64,000 nucleotides of DNA from Superficieibacter sp. HKU1. Its GTDB lineage: Bacteria > Pseudomonadota > Gammaproteobacteria > Enterobacterales > Enterobacteriaceae. The stretch is taken from positions 4,092,001 through 4,156,000 of the forward strand of contig NZ_CP119754.1 of the NCBI RefSeq assembly GCF_029319185.1, in the 5' to 3' direction. Made by a program: the position numbers and the translations under genes. Below the pieces are notes generated by a model. That model was not told the DNA's origin. It saw nothing but the letters and a program-made list of their open reading frames with translations, and searched no databases. Below, one piece after another: positions 52,286 through 61,784 of this stretch; within the stretch, counting starts at the first letter, position 1; the number at the start of each line of letters is the position of its first letter.

Positions 52286-53200
52286 GTGATTTATACACTT
52301 ACGCTGAATACGGCGATTGATATGAATATTTTTAGCGATCCTCTTTTACCTGGGGTGGTTAATCGCACGCACCATACGGAATACTGCCCAAATGGTAAAG
52401 GGGTCAATGTCGCACTGGTATTAGATCACTTTCAGCAACCTGCCCATATATTAGGTATTTTTGGAGGATTTACCGGTCATTATATCATTGACGAACTCCG
52501 TAAGAGAAAAATACCGGTCTCTCCCGCCTGGGTCAATGAACCAACGCGAATAAATATTTTTATTCATGATGGTGCGCAGGAGTATAAGCTGGTCAATCCT
52601 GGCTCTTTTATTAACGATGACTGTAAACATCAGATCGTCAATATACTCACACAATTATCAGACTCCAGGTATCTGGTCATCAGCGGCAGTTTACCAAAAG
52701 GGATCGAAAGCCGGTTTTACAGCGAGATCCTGGAGATTTGTCAGATGAAGGATATCGCCGTTATCCTGGATATCAGCCATCCTTCATTACGTCAACTACT
52801 GGAATATAAGCCGCTATTAATCAAGCCAAACGATGAGGAGCTACAGGCGATATTTGGTCTCTCTGTGCACAACGATGAACAGGCGATAGCGGCGCTGGCG
52901 GCATTACACAACTCTGGCGCACAAAACGTTTTAATCACGTTGGGAGCGAGGGGGATGTATTTTTCAAACGGGAGTGAACGTTGGTTTTGCAGTGCACCAG
53001 AGATTGAACTGGTCAGCTCTGCCTGCGCAGGTGATGCTTCTCTGGCGGCTTTTTTAAGCCTCTGGCTAGCAGGGGGAAGTGTGGAGGATGCCCTTAAACG
53101 TGCCAGCGCCACCGGGGCTGACGTAGCAGGATCTGCCGGGCTCGGTCAACTCAATAACATTGAGAAATTATTACCTGAGATCTCAGTAAGACGTTTTTAA
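52286..53200 (+). CDS. tagK: 1-phosphofructokinase/tagatose phosphate kinase (FruK/TagK type)
   Basis: A 304-residue PfkB-family hexose-phosphate kinase. It starts IYTLTLNTAIDM, like FruK, has PNGKGVNVALVL near residue 38, VISGSLPKGI near 130, and SACAGDASLAAFLSLW with the catalytic Asp near 251. The start is GTG 52286 with AAGGAG six bases upstream, 11 bases after the aldolase stop; an in-frame ATG at 52247 lies inside the aldolase gene. In the tag system of Klebsiella and Salmonella a FruK paralog phosphorylates tagatose 1-phosphate. The name tagK is by analogy; fructose 1-phosphate is the alternative. Confidence 0.78.
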   Translation: MIYTLTLNTAIDMNIFSDPLLPGVVNRTHHTEYCPNGKGVNVALVLDHFQQPAHILGIFGGFTGHYIIDELRKRKIPVSPAWVNEPTRINIFIHDGAQEYKLVNPGSFINDDCKHQIVNILTQLSDSRYLVISGSLPKGIESRFYSEILEICQMKDIAVILDISHPSLRQLLEYKPLLIKPNDEELQAIFGLSVHNDEQAIAALAALHNSGAQNVLITLGARGMYFSNGSERWFCSAPEIELVSSACAGDASLAAFLSLWLAGGSVEDALKRASATGADVAGSAGLGQLNNIEKLLPEISVRRF

Positions 53201-53222
53201 ATAATACATTTAAGGTCTGCTT

Positions 53223-54626
53223 ATGAAAAAGATCATTGCCGTTACCGGTTGCCCTACCGGAATTGCGCATACCTTTATGGCTGAAGAAGCCTTAAAGCAC
53301 GCAGCAAAAAAACTGTCTGTCGAAATAAAAGTAGAAACCAATGGTGCCAGTGGCGTAGAAAACGCCATTTTGCCGGAGGATTTAATGGGTATCGCAGGCG
53401 TCATTATCGCGGCGGATAAAGATGTCGGGGCCGATCGCTTTAATGGCCTGCCCGTTATTGAAGTTCCCGTGAAAGAGGCGATCCATCGTCCGGTAGAACT
53501 TATCAATAAAGTACTTAATAACGAAGCGCCCGTTCGTAAAGGAGAAAAAACAATTTCCCGAGCTGCGGCAGAAAATGAATCCTTTGGCCGCCAGATCTAT
53601 AAGCATTTGATGAGTGGCGTATCGAACATGCTGCCGTTTGTCGTCGCCGGGGGTATTTTAATCGCTGTTTCTTTCTTATGGGGAATTTATTCAGCCGATC
53701 CAAAATCCGCTGAATATAATGCTATTGCTGCGATATTAATGAAGATTGGCCAGCAGGCATTTTCTATCATGGTCCCGGTCTTCACTGCCTATATTGCGTG
53801 GTCTGTTTCCGGTAAACCAGGGCTGGTTGCCGGGTTTGTTGGCGGCTTACTGGCGAATGCGACCGGCGCAGGCTTTCTTGGCGGGATCATCGCTGGTTTC
53901 GCCGCTGGCTATTTAATGCTATGGGTCAAAAATCTGCTCAACGGCCTGCCACGACAATATGAAGGTCTGAAATCGATTTTCATCATGCCGCTGATTGGGG
54001 TGTTGGTTATTGGCCTGTTGATGGTACTACTGGGCCAGCCCGTCGCGGCCATTAATAACGGTATGATGAACTGGCTCGCATCACTGCAAGAAGCTAATCC
54101 CATCCTGCTGGGTATTGTCGTGGGGGCGATGTGTTCATTTGATTTTGGTGGCCCTGTCAATAAAGCTGCTTATGTAACGGGCACTTTGCTGCTCGGTCAG
54201 GGAAACTATTTCTTCATGGCTGGCGTCTCGGCGGCCTGTATTACGCCGCCCCTGGTTATCGCGCTGGCAACAACATTCTTTCCGAAAGGGTTTAGTGAAG
54301 AAGAACGCGCAGCAGGGATAGTGAATTATATCCTCGGGTTTACACATATCACCGAAGGTGCGATCCCATTTGCAGCTAAAGATCCGCTACGCGTCATTCC
54401 TATGATGATGATCGCCTCCAGTGTTTCGGCGGTACTGAGTTATAGCCTGCATATTCAGGTACCCGCACCCCATGGCGGTTTCCTAATCCTGCCTCTGGTC
54501 AGTAAACCTCTTGCATGGGTGTTATGTATTCTGACCGGTTCTGCCTGTGGCGCGGTGATGCTTGGGGTCTGGCGTTTATGGCTCAACCGTAAACAGTCCG
54601 TGCTGACTGCTTCTGCCAATATTTAA
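53223..54626 (+). CDS. tagT: PTS fructose-family EIIBC component
   Basis: A 467-residue fused EIIB-EIIC permease. The EIIB domain (residues 1-100) has the phospho-Cys in TGCPTGIAHTFMA (Cys10). The EIIC domain follows, from about residue 125, with some nine or ten helices and the family motif GFTHITEGAIPFAAKDP. It has one EIIB domain, whereas E. coli FruA has two. Together with the EIIA-HPr protein it would import and phosphorylate a ketohexose at C1. Its place beside garD is where tag genes lie in Salmonella and Klebsiella, so D-tagatose is most likely. Confidence 0.8.
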   Translation: MKKIIAVTGCPTGIAHTFMAEEALKHAAKKLSVEIKVETNGASGVENAILPEDLMGIAGVIIAADKDVGADRFNGLPVIEVPVKEAIHRPVELINKVLNNEAPVRKGEKTISRAAAENESFGRQIYKHLMSGVSNMLPFVVAGGILIAVSFLWGIYSADPKSAEYNAIAAILMKIGQQAFSIMVPVFTAYIAWSVSGKPGLVAGFVGGLLANATGAGFLGGIIAGFAAGYLMLWVKNLLNGLPRQYEGLKSIFIMPLIGVLVIGLLMVLLGQPVAAINNGMMNWLASLQEANPILLGIVVGAMCSFDFGGPVNKAAYVTGTLLLGQGNYFFMAGVSAACITPPLVIALATTFFPKGFSEEERAAGIVNYILGFTHITEGAIPFAAKDPLRVIPMMMIASSVSAVLSYSLHIQVPAPHGGFLILPLVSKPLAWVLCILTGSACGAVMLGVWRLWLNRKQSVLTASANI

Positions 54627-54639
54627 TAAGGATGACATC

Positions 54640-55449
54640 ATGCGGCTTTGTGAACATGATATTTTTATCAGTGACGAGCAGGTGACTAAGGACACTGCGC
54701 TTAGGTACGTTGCCGGGCATCTGGTCAACGCCGGGAATACTACCGAAGGGTATTTACAGGGTATGCTGGCGCGGGAAGCGCAAATCTCGACATATCTGGG
54801 CAATGGTATTGCAATCCCACACGGTACGCCGGAAACCCGTGACAGCGTGCTAAACACCGGCGTTAAGGTCATAGTATTTCGTCATGGCGTATCCTGGGGA
54901 GAAGACAATATCGCGTATGCCGTCATCGCTATTGCCGCGAGGTCGAACGAACACCTGGACATCCTGCGCCAGTTGACCCACGTGTTGAGCAATGACGAGA
55001 TCCCGCACGCGATCAAAAATGCCAACACACCGGCAGAAGTACTGGCGATCTTATACGGAGAACACCAACCGGCCGAGGTGGTGCCCGATGCCACTCCACA
55101 AGGCGAACAGGCTACGTTTGCGATCAATAATCCTCATGGGCTGCACGCCCGGCCAGGCGCAATACTGGTAAAAGTGATTAAACAGTTTCAAAGCCAGATT
55201 ACCATTGAAAATCTGGACGATCCGAAAGGACCCGTCGATGGTAAAAACCTGATGCGAGTCGTTTCCCTTGGTGCAAAGCAAGGGCACCGTCTGCATTTTA
55301 CGGCCTGTGGAAAGGATGCTTCTCAGGCACTGAGCACAATTGGTGCTGCGGTTAATGGCGGGCTGGGAGAGGTGACAATATCCTCGCCCCAGCCTCCTTC
55401 ATCCCCGCCAAAATCTGGACGCGGCTGGCTGTCACGGTTGTTTGGATAA
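54640..55449 (+). CDS. tagH: PTS EIIA-HPr fusion protein (FruB type, compact)
   Basis: A 269-residue diphosphoryl-transfer protein. The EIIA domain (residues 1-145) has phospho-His61 in GIAIPHGTPETRD, and the HPr domain (about 157-245) has phospho-His169 in NPHGLHARPG. The tail SPPKSGRGWLSRLFG is flexible, then amphipathic. E. coli FruB is about 100 residues longer because of a middle module, which is missing here. It follows the EIIBC gene after 13 bases and closes the operon. Confidence 0.82.
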   Translation: MRLCEHDIFISDEQVTKDTALRYVAGHLVNAGNTTEGYLQGMLAREAQISTYLGNGIAIPHGTPETRDSVLNTGVKVIVFRHGVSWGEDNIAYAVIAIAARSNEHLDILRQLTHVLSNDEIPHAIKNANTPAEVLAILYGEHQPAEVVPDATPQGEQATFAINNPHGLHARPGAILVKVIKQFQSQITIENLDDPKGPVDGKNLMRVVSLGAKQGHRLHFTACGKDASQALSTIGAAVNGGLGEVTISSPQPPSSPPKSGRGWLSRLFG

Positions 55450-55454
55450 ACCTT

Positions 55455-55483
55455 AAAGAGGCTTCTTCAGGAAGCCTCTTTTA
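55455..55483. terminator. Bidirectional terminator between the PTS operon and hmuV
   Basis: AAAGAGGCTTC and GAAGCCTCTTTT around TTCAG, with A- and T-runs on both sides. It ends both convergent transcripts; the hmuV stop is at its right edge. Confidence 0.9.
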
Positions 55484-56260
55484 CGCACACAGAAAAACAT
55501 GCGGCGTATCGTTACCGGGGTGCGGATTTACCTGCACTTCTGCCCCATACCATTGCGCGATGACGTCGGTTTGAATCACCTGCTGCGGCGTCCCCTGCGC
55601 CACCAGTTTTCCCCGGTTTAACAGCAGCACGCGGTCTGCCCATAGCGCCGCCAGATTAAGATCGTGTAATACGATACAGACGTGCAGGTTCCCGCTGGCG
55701 GTGAGTTTTTTCAGTAAGCGTAACAGCTGCTGTTGATGGTAAAGATCCAGTGCCGAGGTGGGTTCGTCAAGAAACAGCCAGCCTTCGGGGGCGCCGTCTT
55801 TCCACAGCTGCGCCAGACTGCGCGCCAGCTGGACCCGCTGCTGCTCGCCGCCGGAGAGAGTGGCATAGTGGCGACCCGCCAGATCGGTACAGCTGGTCAA
55901 CGCCATGACCTCGCGGACGATCTCCGCTTCATGCCGCGTTCCCCAGGGCGCACGGCCCATGGCGACGATAGCCTCTACCGGCCAGTCAAAACGCAGCTGC
56001 GTTTGCTGCAACATCACCGCACGGCGGCGGGAAAGCGCGCGGGCGGGCCACTGTTTCAGCGAGTGCCCCGCCAGCCAGCATTCCCCCTGATCCGCGGGCA
56101 AATACCCGGTCAGCAGGCGCAACAGCGTTGATTTCCCCGCACCATTGGGGCCGATTAGCGCAACCAGTTCACCGCTGGCAAGCATTAACGAGACATCATC
56201 GATCAGCCATCGCTGCCCGCATTGCAGACGCAAATGGGCAGCGACTAAGGTGTTATCCAT
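55481..56260 (-). CDS. hmuV: Heme ABC transporter ATPase HmuV
   Basis: A 259-residue FepC/BtuD-type ATPase. Walker A GPNGAGKST is near residue 37, the signature LSGGEQQRV near 139, Walker B GWLFLDEP, and the His switch VLHDLNLAA. It powers heme import through HmuU. It overlaps the end of hmuU by eight bases and is last of hmuRSTUV. Confidence 0.95.
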   Translation of the reverse strand: MDNTLVAAHLRLQCGQRWLIDDVSLMLASGELVALIGPNGAGKSTLLRLLTGYLPADQGECWLAGHSLKQWPARALSRRRAVMLQQTQLRFDWPVEAIVAMGRAPWGTRHEAEIVREVMALTSCTDLAGRHYATLSGGEQQRVQLARSLAQLWKDGAPEGWLFLDEPTSALDLYHQQQLLRLLKKLTASGNLHVCIVLHDLNLAALWADRVLLLNRGKLVAQGTPQQVIQTDVIAQWYGAEVQVNPHPGNDTPHVFLCA

Positions 56261-57248
56261 GCTCCATTCTCCTTTGGCGGAAGATCAACCACAGAAACCA
56301 GGGCGCGCCGAGCAAGCTGGTGATCAGACCCACCGGCATCTCCGCAGGTACGACAACGGTGCGGGCCGCGGTATCGGCGATCAGCAGCAGGATGGCTCCC
56401 GCCAGCAGCGAACCCGGCACCAGCGCGCGGTGATCGGCCCCCAGCCACATGCGCATCAGGTGCGGCACCACCAGCCCAATAAAACCGATAATCCCGCTGA
56501 TCGCCACCGCTGCCGCCACCAGCAAGGCGCTGCAAAGCAGCATCACTCGTTGCAGCTGCGGAACATTGACGCCCAGGTAATGCGCTTCTTCATCGCCCAG
56601 TTGCAGCAGATTAAGCTGGCGGGCAACCCACCATACCGCCATTGCCGAGGGTAAAATAAGCGTGGTTGCCACCAGCAGCGTGGACCACTGCGCCTGACCG
56701 AGGCTGCCCATTCCCCACTGCGAGAGCTGACGAAGCTGGGCATCGTTGCTTAGCCATGACAGCAGTCCAACGGCAGCGCCGCACAGCGCGTTAATGGCAA
56801 TCCCCACCAGCAGCAGGCGCGACAGTGAATTATCGCGGGCCTTACTGAGCAGAAAAATCACCACCATCACCGCGAGGCTGCCGATAAACGCCGCCAGCAT
56901 CGGCGCATACAGCGCCACCAGCGCGGGAACCGGCAACGGTAATACCAGCCAGCAGGCCACCGCCAGCGCGCTGCCGCTGCTGATCCCCAGCAGTCCCGGA
57001 TCGGCCAGCGGGTTGCGAAACAGCCCCTGCATTACGCAGCCGGAGAGCGCCAGCGCCGCGCCGACCACCAGCGCCAGCAGCACGCGCGGCAGACGAATGG
57101 TCAGCCAGATCTGGCGCAGCGCATCATCGCCGGGATGCCACAGGCTCTTTAACGGCAGCGCCATCGCCCCCTGGGTGGTTGCCACCAGCGTCAGACCGAC
57201 CAGCAATAACAGCATTCCCCACAGTGAGCACACCACGCCGCGGTTCAT
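56253..57248 (-). CDS. hmuU: Heme ABC transporter permease HmuU
   Basis: A 331-residue FecCD-family permease with about ten helices. Family motifs are RLPRVLLALVVGAALALSG near residue 53 and GIIGFIGLVVPHLMRMWLGA near 245. It overlaps hmuT by one base and hmuV by eight. It forms the inner-membrane channel for heme. Confidence 0.95.
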   Translation of the reverse strand: MNRGVVCSLWGMLLLLVGLTLVATTQGAMALPLKSLWHPGDDALRQIWLTIRLPRVLLALVVGAALALSGCVMQGLFRNPLADPGLLGISSGSALAVACWLVLPLPVPALVALYAPMLAAFIGSLAVMVVIFLLSKARDNSLSRLLLVGIAINALCGAAVGLLSWLSNDAQLRQLSQWGMGSLGQAQWSTLLVATTLILPSAMAVWWVARQLNLLQLGDEEAHYLGVNVPQLQRVMLLCSALLVAAAVAISGIIGFIGLVVPHLMRMWLGADHRALVPGSLLAGAILLLIADTAARTVVVPAEMPVGLITSLLGAPWFLWLIFRQRRMEHG

Positions 57249-58066
57249 CAGGGCAGTTGCTCCGCTTTTTGACGCAGATCGCGCAGCGCCTGCGGCGTAC
57301 GCACGCCAAAGCCGAGCAGGGCCATATCATCAATAATCATCACCTGCTTATTACGCCCGGCAGGGGTTTGCGCCAGTCCCGGCAATTTCCACAGGTTCTC
57401 TTCCCCGCCCATGCTGTTAATCCCGTCGGCAGAGATCACGATCAGGTCCGGCTGGCTGGCGATGACACCTTCCTGCGAAAGACCGCGATAGTGCGCAAAG
57501 CCCTGCATGGCGTTCTGTAACCCGGCGGCACGGATCGCGCCGTCGGCGGCGGTTTCCTGGCCGGCGACCATCGTTCCCATCCCGCCGTGGCTCAGCAGAA
57601 ACAGGACCCGCTTATTCACCGGCGATGTCGGTAGCGCGGCAATTTGCGCTTTCAGTTTTTGCCGCAGCTGCTCGCCTTCGGCGTTTTTGCCGAGCGCATC
57701 GGCGATGACGGCGACTTTCTTATCAATCGCCGCCAGCGAGTAGCCGCCGGGTACGTCGATCACCCTGACATGATTTTCCGCCACCTTTTGTAATACCAAT
57801 GACGGCTGCGCCTGGTTGCTTGCCAGTACGATATCCGGGCGCAGCGACAGGATGCCCTCGGTATTGAGCTGCCGGACATAGCCGACATCCGGCACGTTAT
57901 TCACCTCGGCAGGCCAGGTGCTGGTGGTGTCGCGCCCGACAAGCTGCGACTGCGCGCCCAGCCCGTAAACAATTTCGGTAATATCACCGCCCAGCGTCAC
58001 CACCTTCTGTGCGGCGGCGCTCGCCACCAGCGGCAGGGCCGCCAGCAGCATCAGTAATTTTTTCAT
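57248..58066 (-). CDS. hmuT: Periplasmic heme-binding protein HmuT
   Basis: A 272-residue BtuF/FepB-type binding protein with a signal peptide (MKKLLMLLAALPLVASAAA). The mature part contains VVTLGGDITEIVYGLGAQSQLVGRD-like sequence with the conserved DVGYVRQLNTEGILSLRPD. Heme is usually held by a Tyr, and YVRQL is a candidate. The start overlaps the hmuS stop by four bases (ATGA). Confidence 0.93.
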   Translation of the reverse strand: MKKLLMLLAALPLVASAAAQKVVTLGGDITEIVYGLGAQSQLVGRDTTSTWPAEVNNVPDVGYVRQLNTEGILSLRPDIVLASNQAQPSLVLQKVAENHVRVIDVPGGYSLAAIDKKVAVIADALGKNAEGEQLRQKLKAQIAALPTSPVNKRVLFLLSHGGMGTMVAGQETAADGAIRAAGLQNAMQGFAHYRGLSQEGVIASQPDLIVISADGINSMGGEENLWKLPGLAQTPAGRNKQVMIIDDMALLGFGVRTPQALRDLRQKAEQLP

Positions 58067-59115
58067 GCGGCTTTCCCTTCATTGCTCAACGCATCAATCT
58101 GCGCCCGCCACCGGGTTTGTTCCGGCTGGCCTTCGCTGCGCTGGCCGTAAATCTGGGCGATTTGCGCACCATCCGCGGCGAACAGTTCCAGACTGGTGAC
58201 ATGGCCGTCGGCAGTCGGTTTACGCGTTACCCAGCTCTCCGCAATTCCCGCCTCGCGCAGGTGCAGAGTGAAATGCTCGTTGAAAATATTGAGCCAGCCT
58301 TTCATCGGCGTCAGTTTTTCCAGCGCGCCGGTGAAGATCTGCACGCAGCCGCGATTACCGACAAAAATCATAATCTCGTTACCCTGCTGCAAAACCGTAT
58401 CCAGCAGGCGCGGCAGCGCGTCATTATCGACCTGGCTGGCAAGATCGTCGCCCACCAGCCGGAAGGCCTGCTGGCGCGAGAGATTGTGTTTTTTCAGCAG
58501 GCCAAAGAACTGGTGCACATCGGTCATCGCCCGCCACTCCCGATCCAGCGCCGCCGCGTCGGGGGTTTGTGCATGCTGCACCGCCTCGGCGGCGGTAATA
58601 ACCAGAGGCAGATCGTTTGCTACCGTGAAACGTGCGACCACTTCATTCCACGCCGCCAGATCGGTCTGCGCCGTAACGTAGACTTTCAGCACCGCGTCGC
58701 CCTGATGGTCGAAAAACTGAATGCTCTGACGCTCGCCGCGCGGGCTCTGCTCGCGCAGGCTGAAGGCGCTGGCCCACTGACGGATAAACAGACGCAGATC
58801 GAGCGCCCGCGGGTTCAGGACTATTCCGGCGTGTTCGCCGATATGCTGATGGGTGAAACTGCCGGTGTGTTCATGGACGGCGTACTCATTACGGCAGATG
58901 CATTTTGTGTCTCCCACCAGCTCCAGCGCGGCGAGGATCTCGCGCATCTCGTCCGTCAGGCGCACGGCATCGTGCCCTACGCGTGCGTGGGTTAATTCCG
59001 CTTCGCTGATGCCCATCTCAGTTGCGATATCACGGGCGTATTTTGCAGGCTCCTGCGCTTTAATGGACTGATATTGCTGCCAGATGGCGGAGTTTTCTGT
59101 GGATGAAAAAGGCAT
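58063..59115 (-). CDS. hmuS: Hemin-degrading/binding factor HmuS
   Basis: A 350-residue cytoplasmic HemS/ChuS-family protein made of two related halves. Family members bind heme and either deliver or degrade it. The proximal His of the C-terminal half is probably in GDATLKVYVT/HQGD-like context, seen as FDHQGDAVLKVYV near residue 130 and the IFNEHFTLHLRE region near 290. It is between hmuR and hmuT in the operon. Confidence 0.92.
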   Translation of the reverse strand: MPFSSTENSAIWQQYQSIKAQEPAKYARDIATEMGISEAELTHARVGHDAVRLTDEMREILAALELVGDTKCICRNEYAVHEHTGSFTHQHIGEHAGIVLNPRALDLRLFIRQWASAFSLREQSPRGERQSIQFFDHQGDAVLKVYVTAQTDLAAWNEVVARFTVANDLPLVITAAEAVQHAQTPDAAALDREWRAMTDVHQFFGLLKKHNLSRQQAFRLVGDDLASQVDNDALPRLLDTVLQQGNEIMIFVGNRGCVQIFTGALEKLTPMKGWLNIFNEHFTLHLREAGIAESWVTRKPTADGHVTSLELFAADGAQIAQIYGQRSEGQPEQTRWRAQIDALSNEGKAA

Positions 59116-59191
59116 AGTGTTCGCTTCCTGATAAGGTTAAAAACCCCCGGCAGCGATGCCGGGGGAGTAAGGATTAAGGATGACGTCTTAA

Positions 59192-61564
59192 TCAAAAATC
59201 TACGTTAACACCCAGTTGCCACGTACGGCCCGGCATCACCGCCAGCGCCTTGTCATACGCATCCTGGCGCGTGGACTCCTCAATGGTACGGCTGCTCAGA
59301 TAATCCCAATATTTGCGGTCGGTAATGTTATAAACGCCGCCGTTGAGTCTGACGTTCTTCGCCACCTGCCAGTACGCCGTCCAGTCCAGCAGACCATAAC
59401 CCGGCACCCGCATGTATTCATTGGTGGAATCGGCGATCGTCGAACCGGTATTAGTGTAGGACTCGCGGCTGGTCGCGGTGGCGCGTTTGCCTTTCACGAA
59501 GGTCGCGGTTAACGCCGTGCCATACCGTTTCGCCGGATCGTCCCACGCGACGCCAGCAATCGCTTTCATCGGCGCGACGCTGTCGAGATCAATGTATTTA
59601 TCCCCCATATAGCTGGATTTCGATTTCCCTTCGGTATAACCATAGGCGAGCGTCGCGCTCAGGCCATTCACCTCTTCAAACCAGGTGCCAAAGTTAAATT
59701 TAGCGCTAATTTCACCGCCGTAGATAAAGGCTTTATCCCGGTTTTCCGCCTGATAAGTGGTGTAAATATTGGACGGAACGTTGGTGAACCGGTCCGGATT
59801 CCCGGCGCGCGAATAACGGGTATAGGCGATAAAGTTTTTATAGGTGTTATAGAACAGCGCGGTGCGCAGGGTGATGCCGTCGGTCACGTCCCCTTTCATG
59901 CCCCACTCAACGTTATCGCTGGTTTCGGTTTTCAGGTCGGTATTACCGATCAGCGCATATTGCTGTCTGCCCGCGTAGCTGGAGCCAAGGTTCCAGGAAC
60001 CGTACAGCTGGCTGGCATTAGGGAACTCCGCCCCGCGTTTGTATTGCAGATACGTCATCAGGCGCGGGGTAATGTCGTACTGGAAGGTGAGTGACGGTAA
60101 CAGCTGGGTGTCGGTATTTTTGCCGTATAACGTCGAGACTTCAGACTCATCCAGAACGCTGCTGTTGGTCGTCAGGCTGGAGAGATTATCCGGCTTCATC
60201 GACTGATGGACGACGCGTGCGCCAGGGATGACGGCGAAATGGTGGCCACCCGCGTCGAAATTAATCTGATCCTGCACGAAGGCACCGAGGGTATAGCTTT
60301 TGCTGTCCGCTTCCGGCTGCATAATTTCGCTGTACGCCGTTGGCGCTGGAGACTGTCTGAACGGACGCTTCGTTTCCGTGGTACTGGCGTTAAACCCGGC
60401 GCGGAGATCGTGGCGGCCCAGCGTTTTCGCCAGCGCGTTCTGAATGCCCCAGGTATCGGTGTCATAGTCTGAATAGACCGTCTGCATGGCGGTAGTAATG
60501 CTGTCCGGCATATAAGTGCGGTCATGCGCTTCAGTATGCTGGTAGTAGACTTTGGTCGACATGCTGTCCAGCCAGTCATTCACTGGCGTCCAGTCATCTT
60601 TCAGGCTGACGCCCCAGCGACGGGTCTGGCTGGTCTGTTGGGCATCGCCAAGGATCTGGCTGCCGCTGCTGTTCCACGAGTCGTAATGGGTATGGTTGGT
60701 TTTGTGGTAGTAATCCAGCGTACCGGTCAGTTTATGTTCATCGTTGGGCTGCCAGATACCGGAGGCCATCATCGCATCAGAGTGCCAGTTAGCCGGATAC
60801 GCATCGACGGTGTCACTGTTGTTGCGGGTTTGCTGACCGTCACGACGGCTGTAGACAAACACGCCGCGCAGGGTTTCATCCCCCGCCGCCCCGGTCACGC
60901 CATTGTGCCAGCTGCGATCGGCAGAGTCGTAATCACTCTGGTAGCCAAATGCGGTGTTTTTTCCCGGACGCAGATAATCGTCAGCGGATTTCGGGCGGAA
61001 AGAGACATTGCCGCCGATAGATGTGTTGGCCTGTTCGGTAGAGGTCGCGCCGGATTCAATATCAACATTGCCATACATATACGGATCGATGTAGTCGCGG
61101 CCAATGCCAAACGTGTTCACTCCTGACCGGCTAACGTAGCTGCGGCCAGTGGCGTCCGGCTGAGCGATCCCATCGACATCAATGCCAACCCGGTTGCTTT
61201 CCAGCCCACGAATGTTGTAGCCGGTATAGCCGCCGCGGTCAAAACCGCTTTTGCCGTTGCCGGAACCTCCGCTGGCACCGGTCGCGCTGATTAACGGTTC
61301 ATAACGCATGATGGAACCAAAGTCGTTTGCGCCTTTGTTTTGCAGGTCCTGGGCGCTGACAGAATGCGTACTTCCCGCTTTGAGGTCCGGCGCTGGCGCG
61401 GTGACAATCATCTCGTCAGCCGTATCCTGTGCGGCATTTTTTGCGGTAGTCGTTAAAGTCCCGGTATCAGCCGCGAAAGCCGCAGTCTGATAGAGCGCTG
61501 TGAGTAATGACGTCACCAGAACGCTCTTCCTGAAACGTTGAGGAGAAATGTGCGATGTATGCAT
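59192..61564 (-). CDS. hmuR: TonB-dependent heme/hemoglobin receptor HmuR
   Basis: A 790-residue outer-membrane receptor. The signal peptide ends near AAFAA (residue 32), the TonB box is probably DEMIVTAP (near 51), the plug domain contains GYTGYNIRGLESNRVGIDVDG, and the beta barrel ends in ...LGVNVDF with terminal Phe. It is longer than the 670-690 residues usual for HmuR/HemR and resembles the larger HasR-like group. The FRAP box appears as AEFPNASQLYG and the NPNL box as IGNTDLKTETS; the segment between them has no His. A Fur box lies about 115 bases upstream. Confidence 0.9.
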   Translation of the reverse strand: MHTSHISPQRFRKSVLVTSLLTALYQTAAFAADTGTLTTTAKNAAQDTADEMIVTAPAPDLKAGSTHSVSAQDLQNKGANDFGSIMRYEPLISATGASGGSGNGKSGFDRGGYTGYNIRGLESNRVGIDVDGIAQPDATGRSYVSRSGVNTFGIGRDYIDPYMYGNVDIESGATSTEQANTSIGGNVSFRPKSADDYLRPGKNTAFGYQSDYDSADRSWHNGVTGAAGDETLRGVFVYSRRDGQQTRNNSDTVDAYPANWHSDAMMASGIWQPNDEHKLTGTLDYYHKTNHTHYDSWNSSGSQILGDAQQTSQTRRWGVSLKDDWTPVNDWLDSMSTKVYYQHTEAHDRTYMPDSITTAMQTVYSDYDTDTWGIQNALAKTLGRHDLRAGFNASTTETKRPFRQSPAPTAYSEIMQPEADSKSYTLGAFVQDQINFDAGGHHFAVIPGARVVHQSMKPDNLSSLTTNSSVLDESEVSTLYGKNTDTQLLPSLTFQYDITPRLMTYLQYKRGAEFPNASQLYGSWNLGSSYAGRQQYALIGNTDLKTETSDNVEWGMKGDVTDGITLRTALFYNTYKNFIAYTRYSRAGNPDRFTNVPSNIYTTYQAENRDKAFIYGGEISAKFNFGTWFEEVNGLSATLAYGYTEGKSKSSYMGDKYIDLDSVAPMKAIAGVAWDDPAKRYGTALTATFVKGKRATATSRESYTNTGSTIADSTNEYMRVPGYGLLDWTAYWQVAKNVRLNGGVYNITDRKYWDYLSSRTIEESTRQDAYDKALAVMPGRTWQLGVNVDF

Positions 61565-61680
61565 AATGTCTTGTAAACCTTAATTTTATTAGTATGAGGC
61601 TCACATTTCACTTCCACTGGCTGATTGAAAAAGCACTAACCAAAAAAACGCGTACTGTTATAAATTATGAAACGAATACT

Positions 61681-61700
61681 AATGATAAGTATTATCATTT
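61681..61700. promoter_or_regulatory. Fur box between hmuR and the Rdx gene
   Basis: AATGATAAGTATTATCATTT is near-palindromic and fits the Fur consensus of GATAAT-type hexamers. It is 117 bases from the hmuR start and 85 from the divergent small gene, so iron may control both. Confidence 0.85.
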
Positions 61701-61784
61701 GCAACAACTTCACAAAGTCTTCACATTTGTGACCCGTTAATCGTAAATTGTGTGCTATGCCCTCCTGGTAAAATGAGAGAAAAA

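Noticed and set aside
58009..58995. Long open frame antisense to hmuS (about 328 codons)
   Set aside because: Shadow of a GC-rich gene; hmuS has clear family similarity and operon overlaps.
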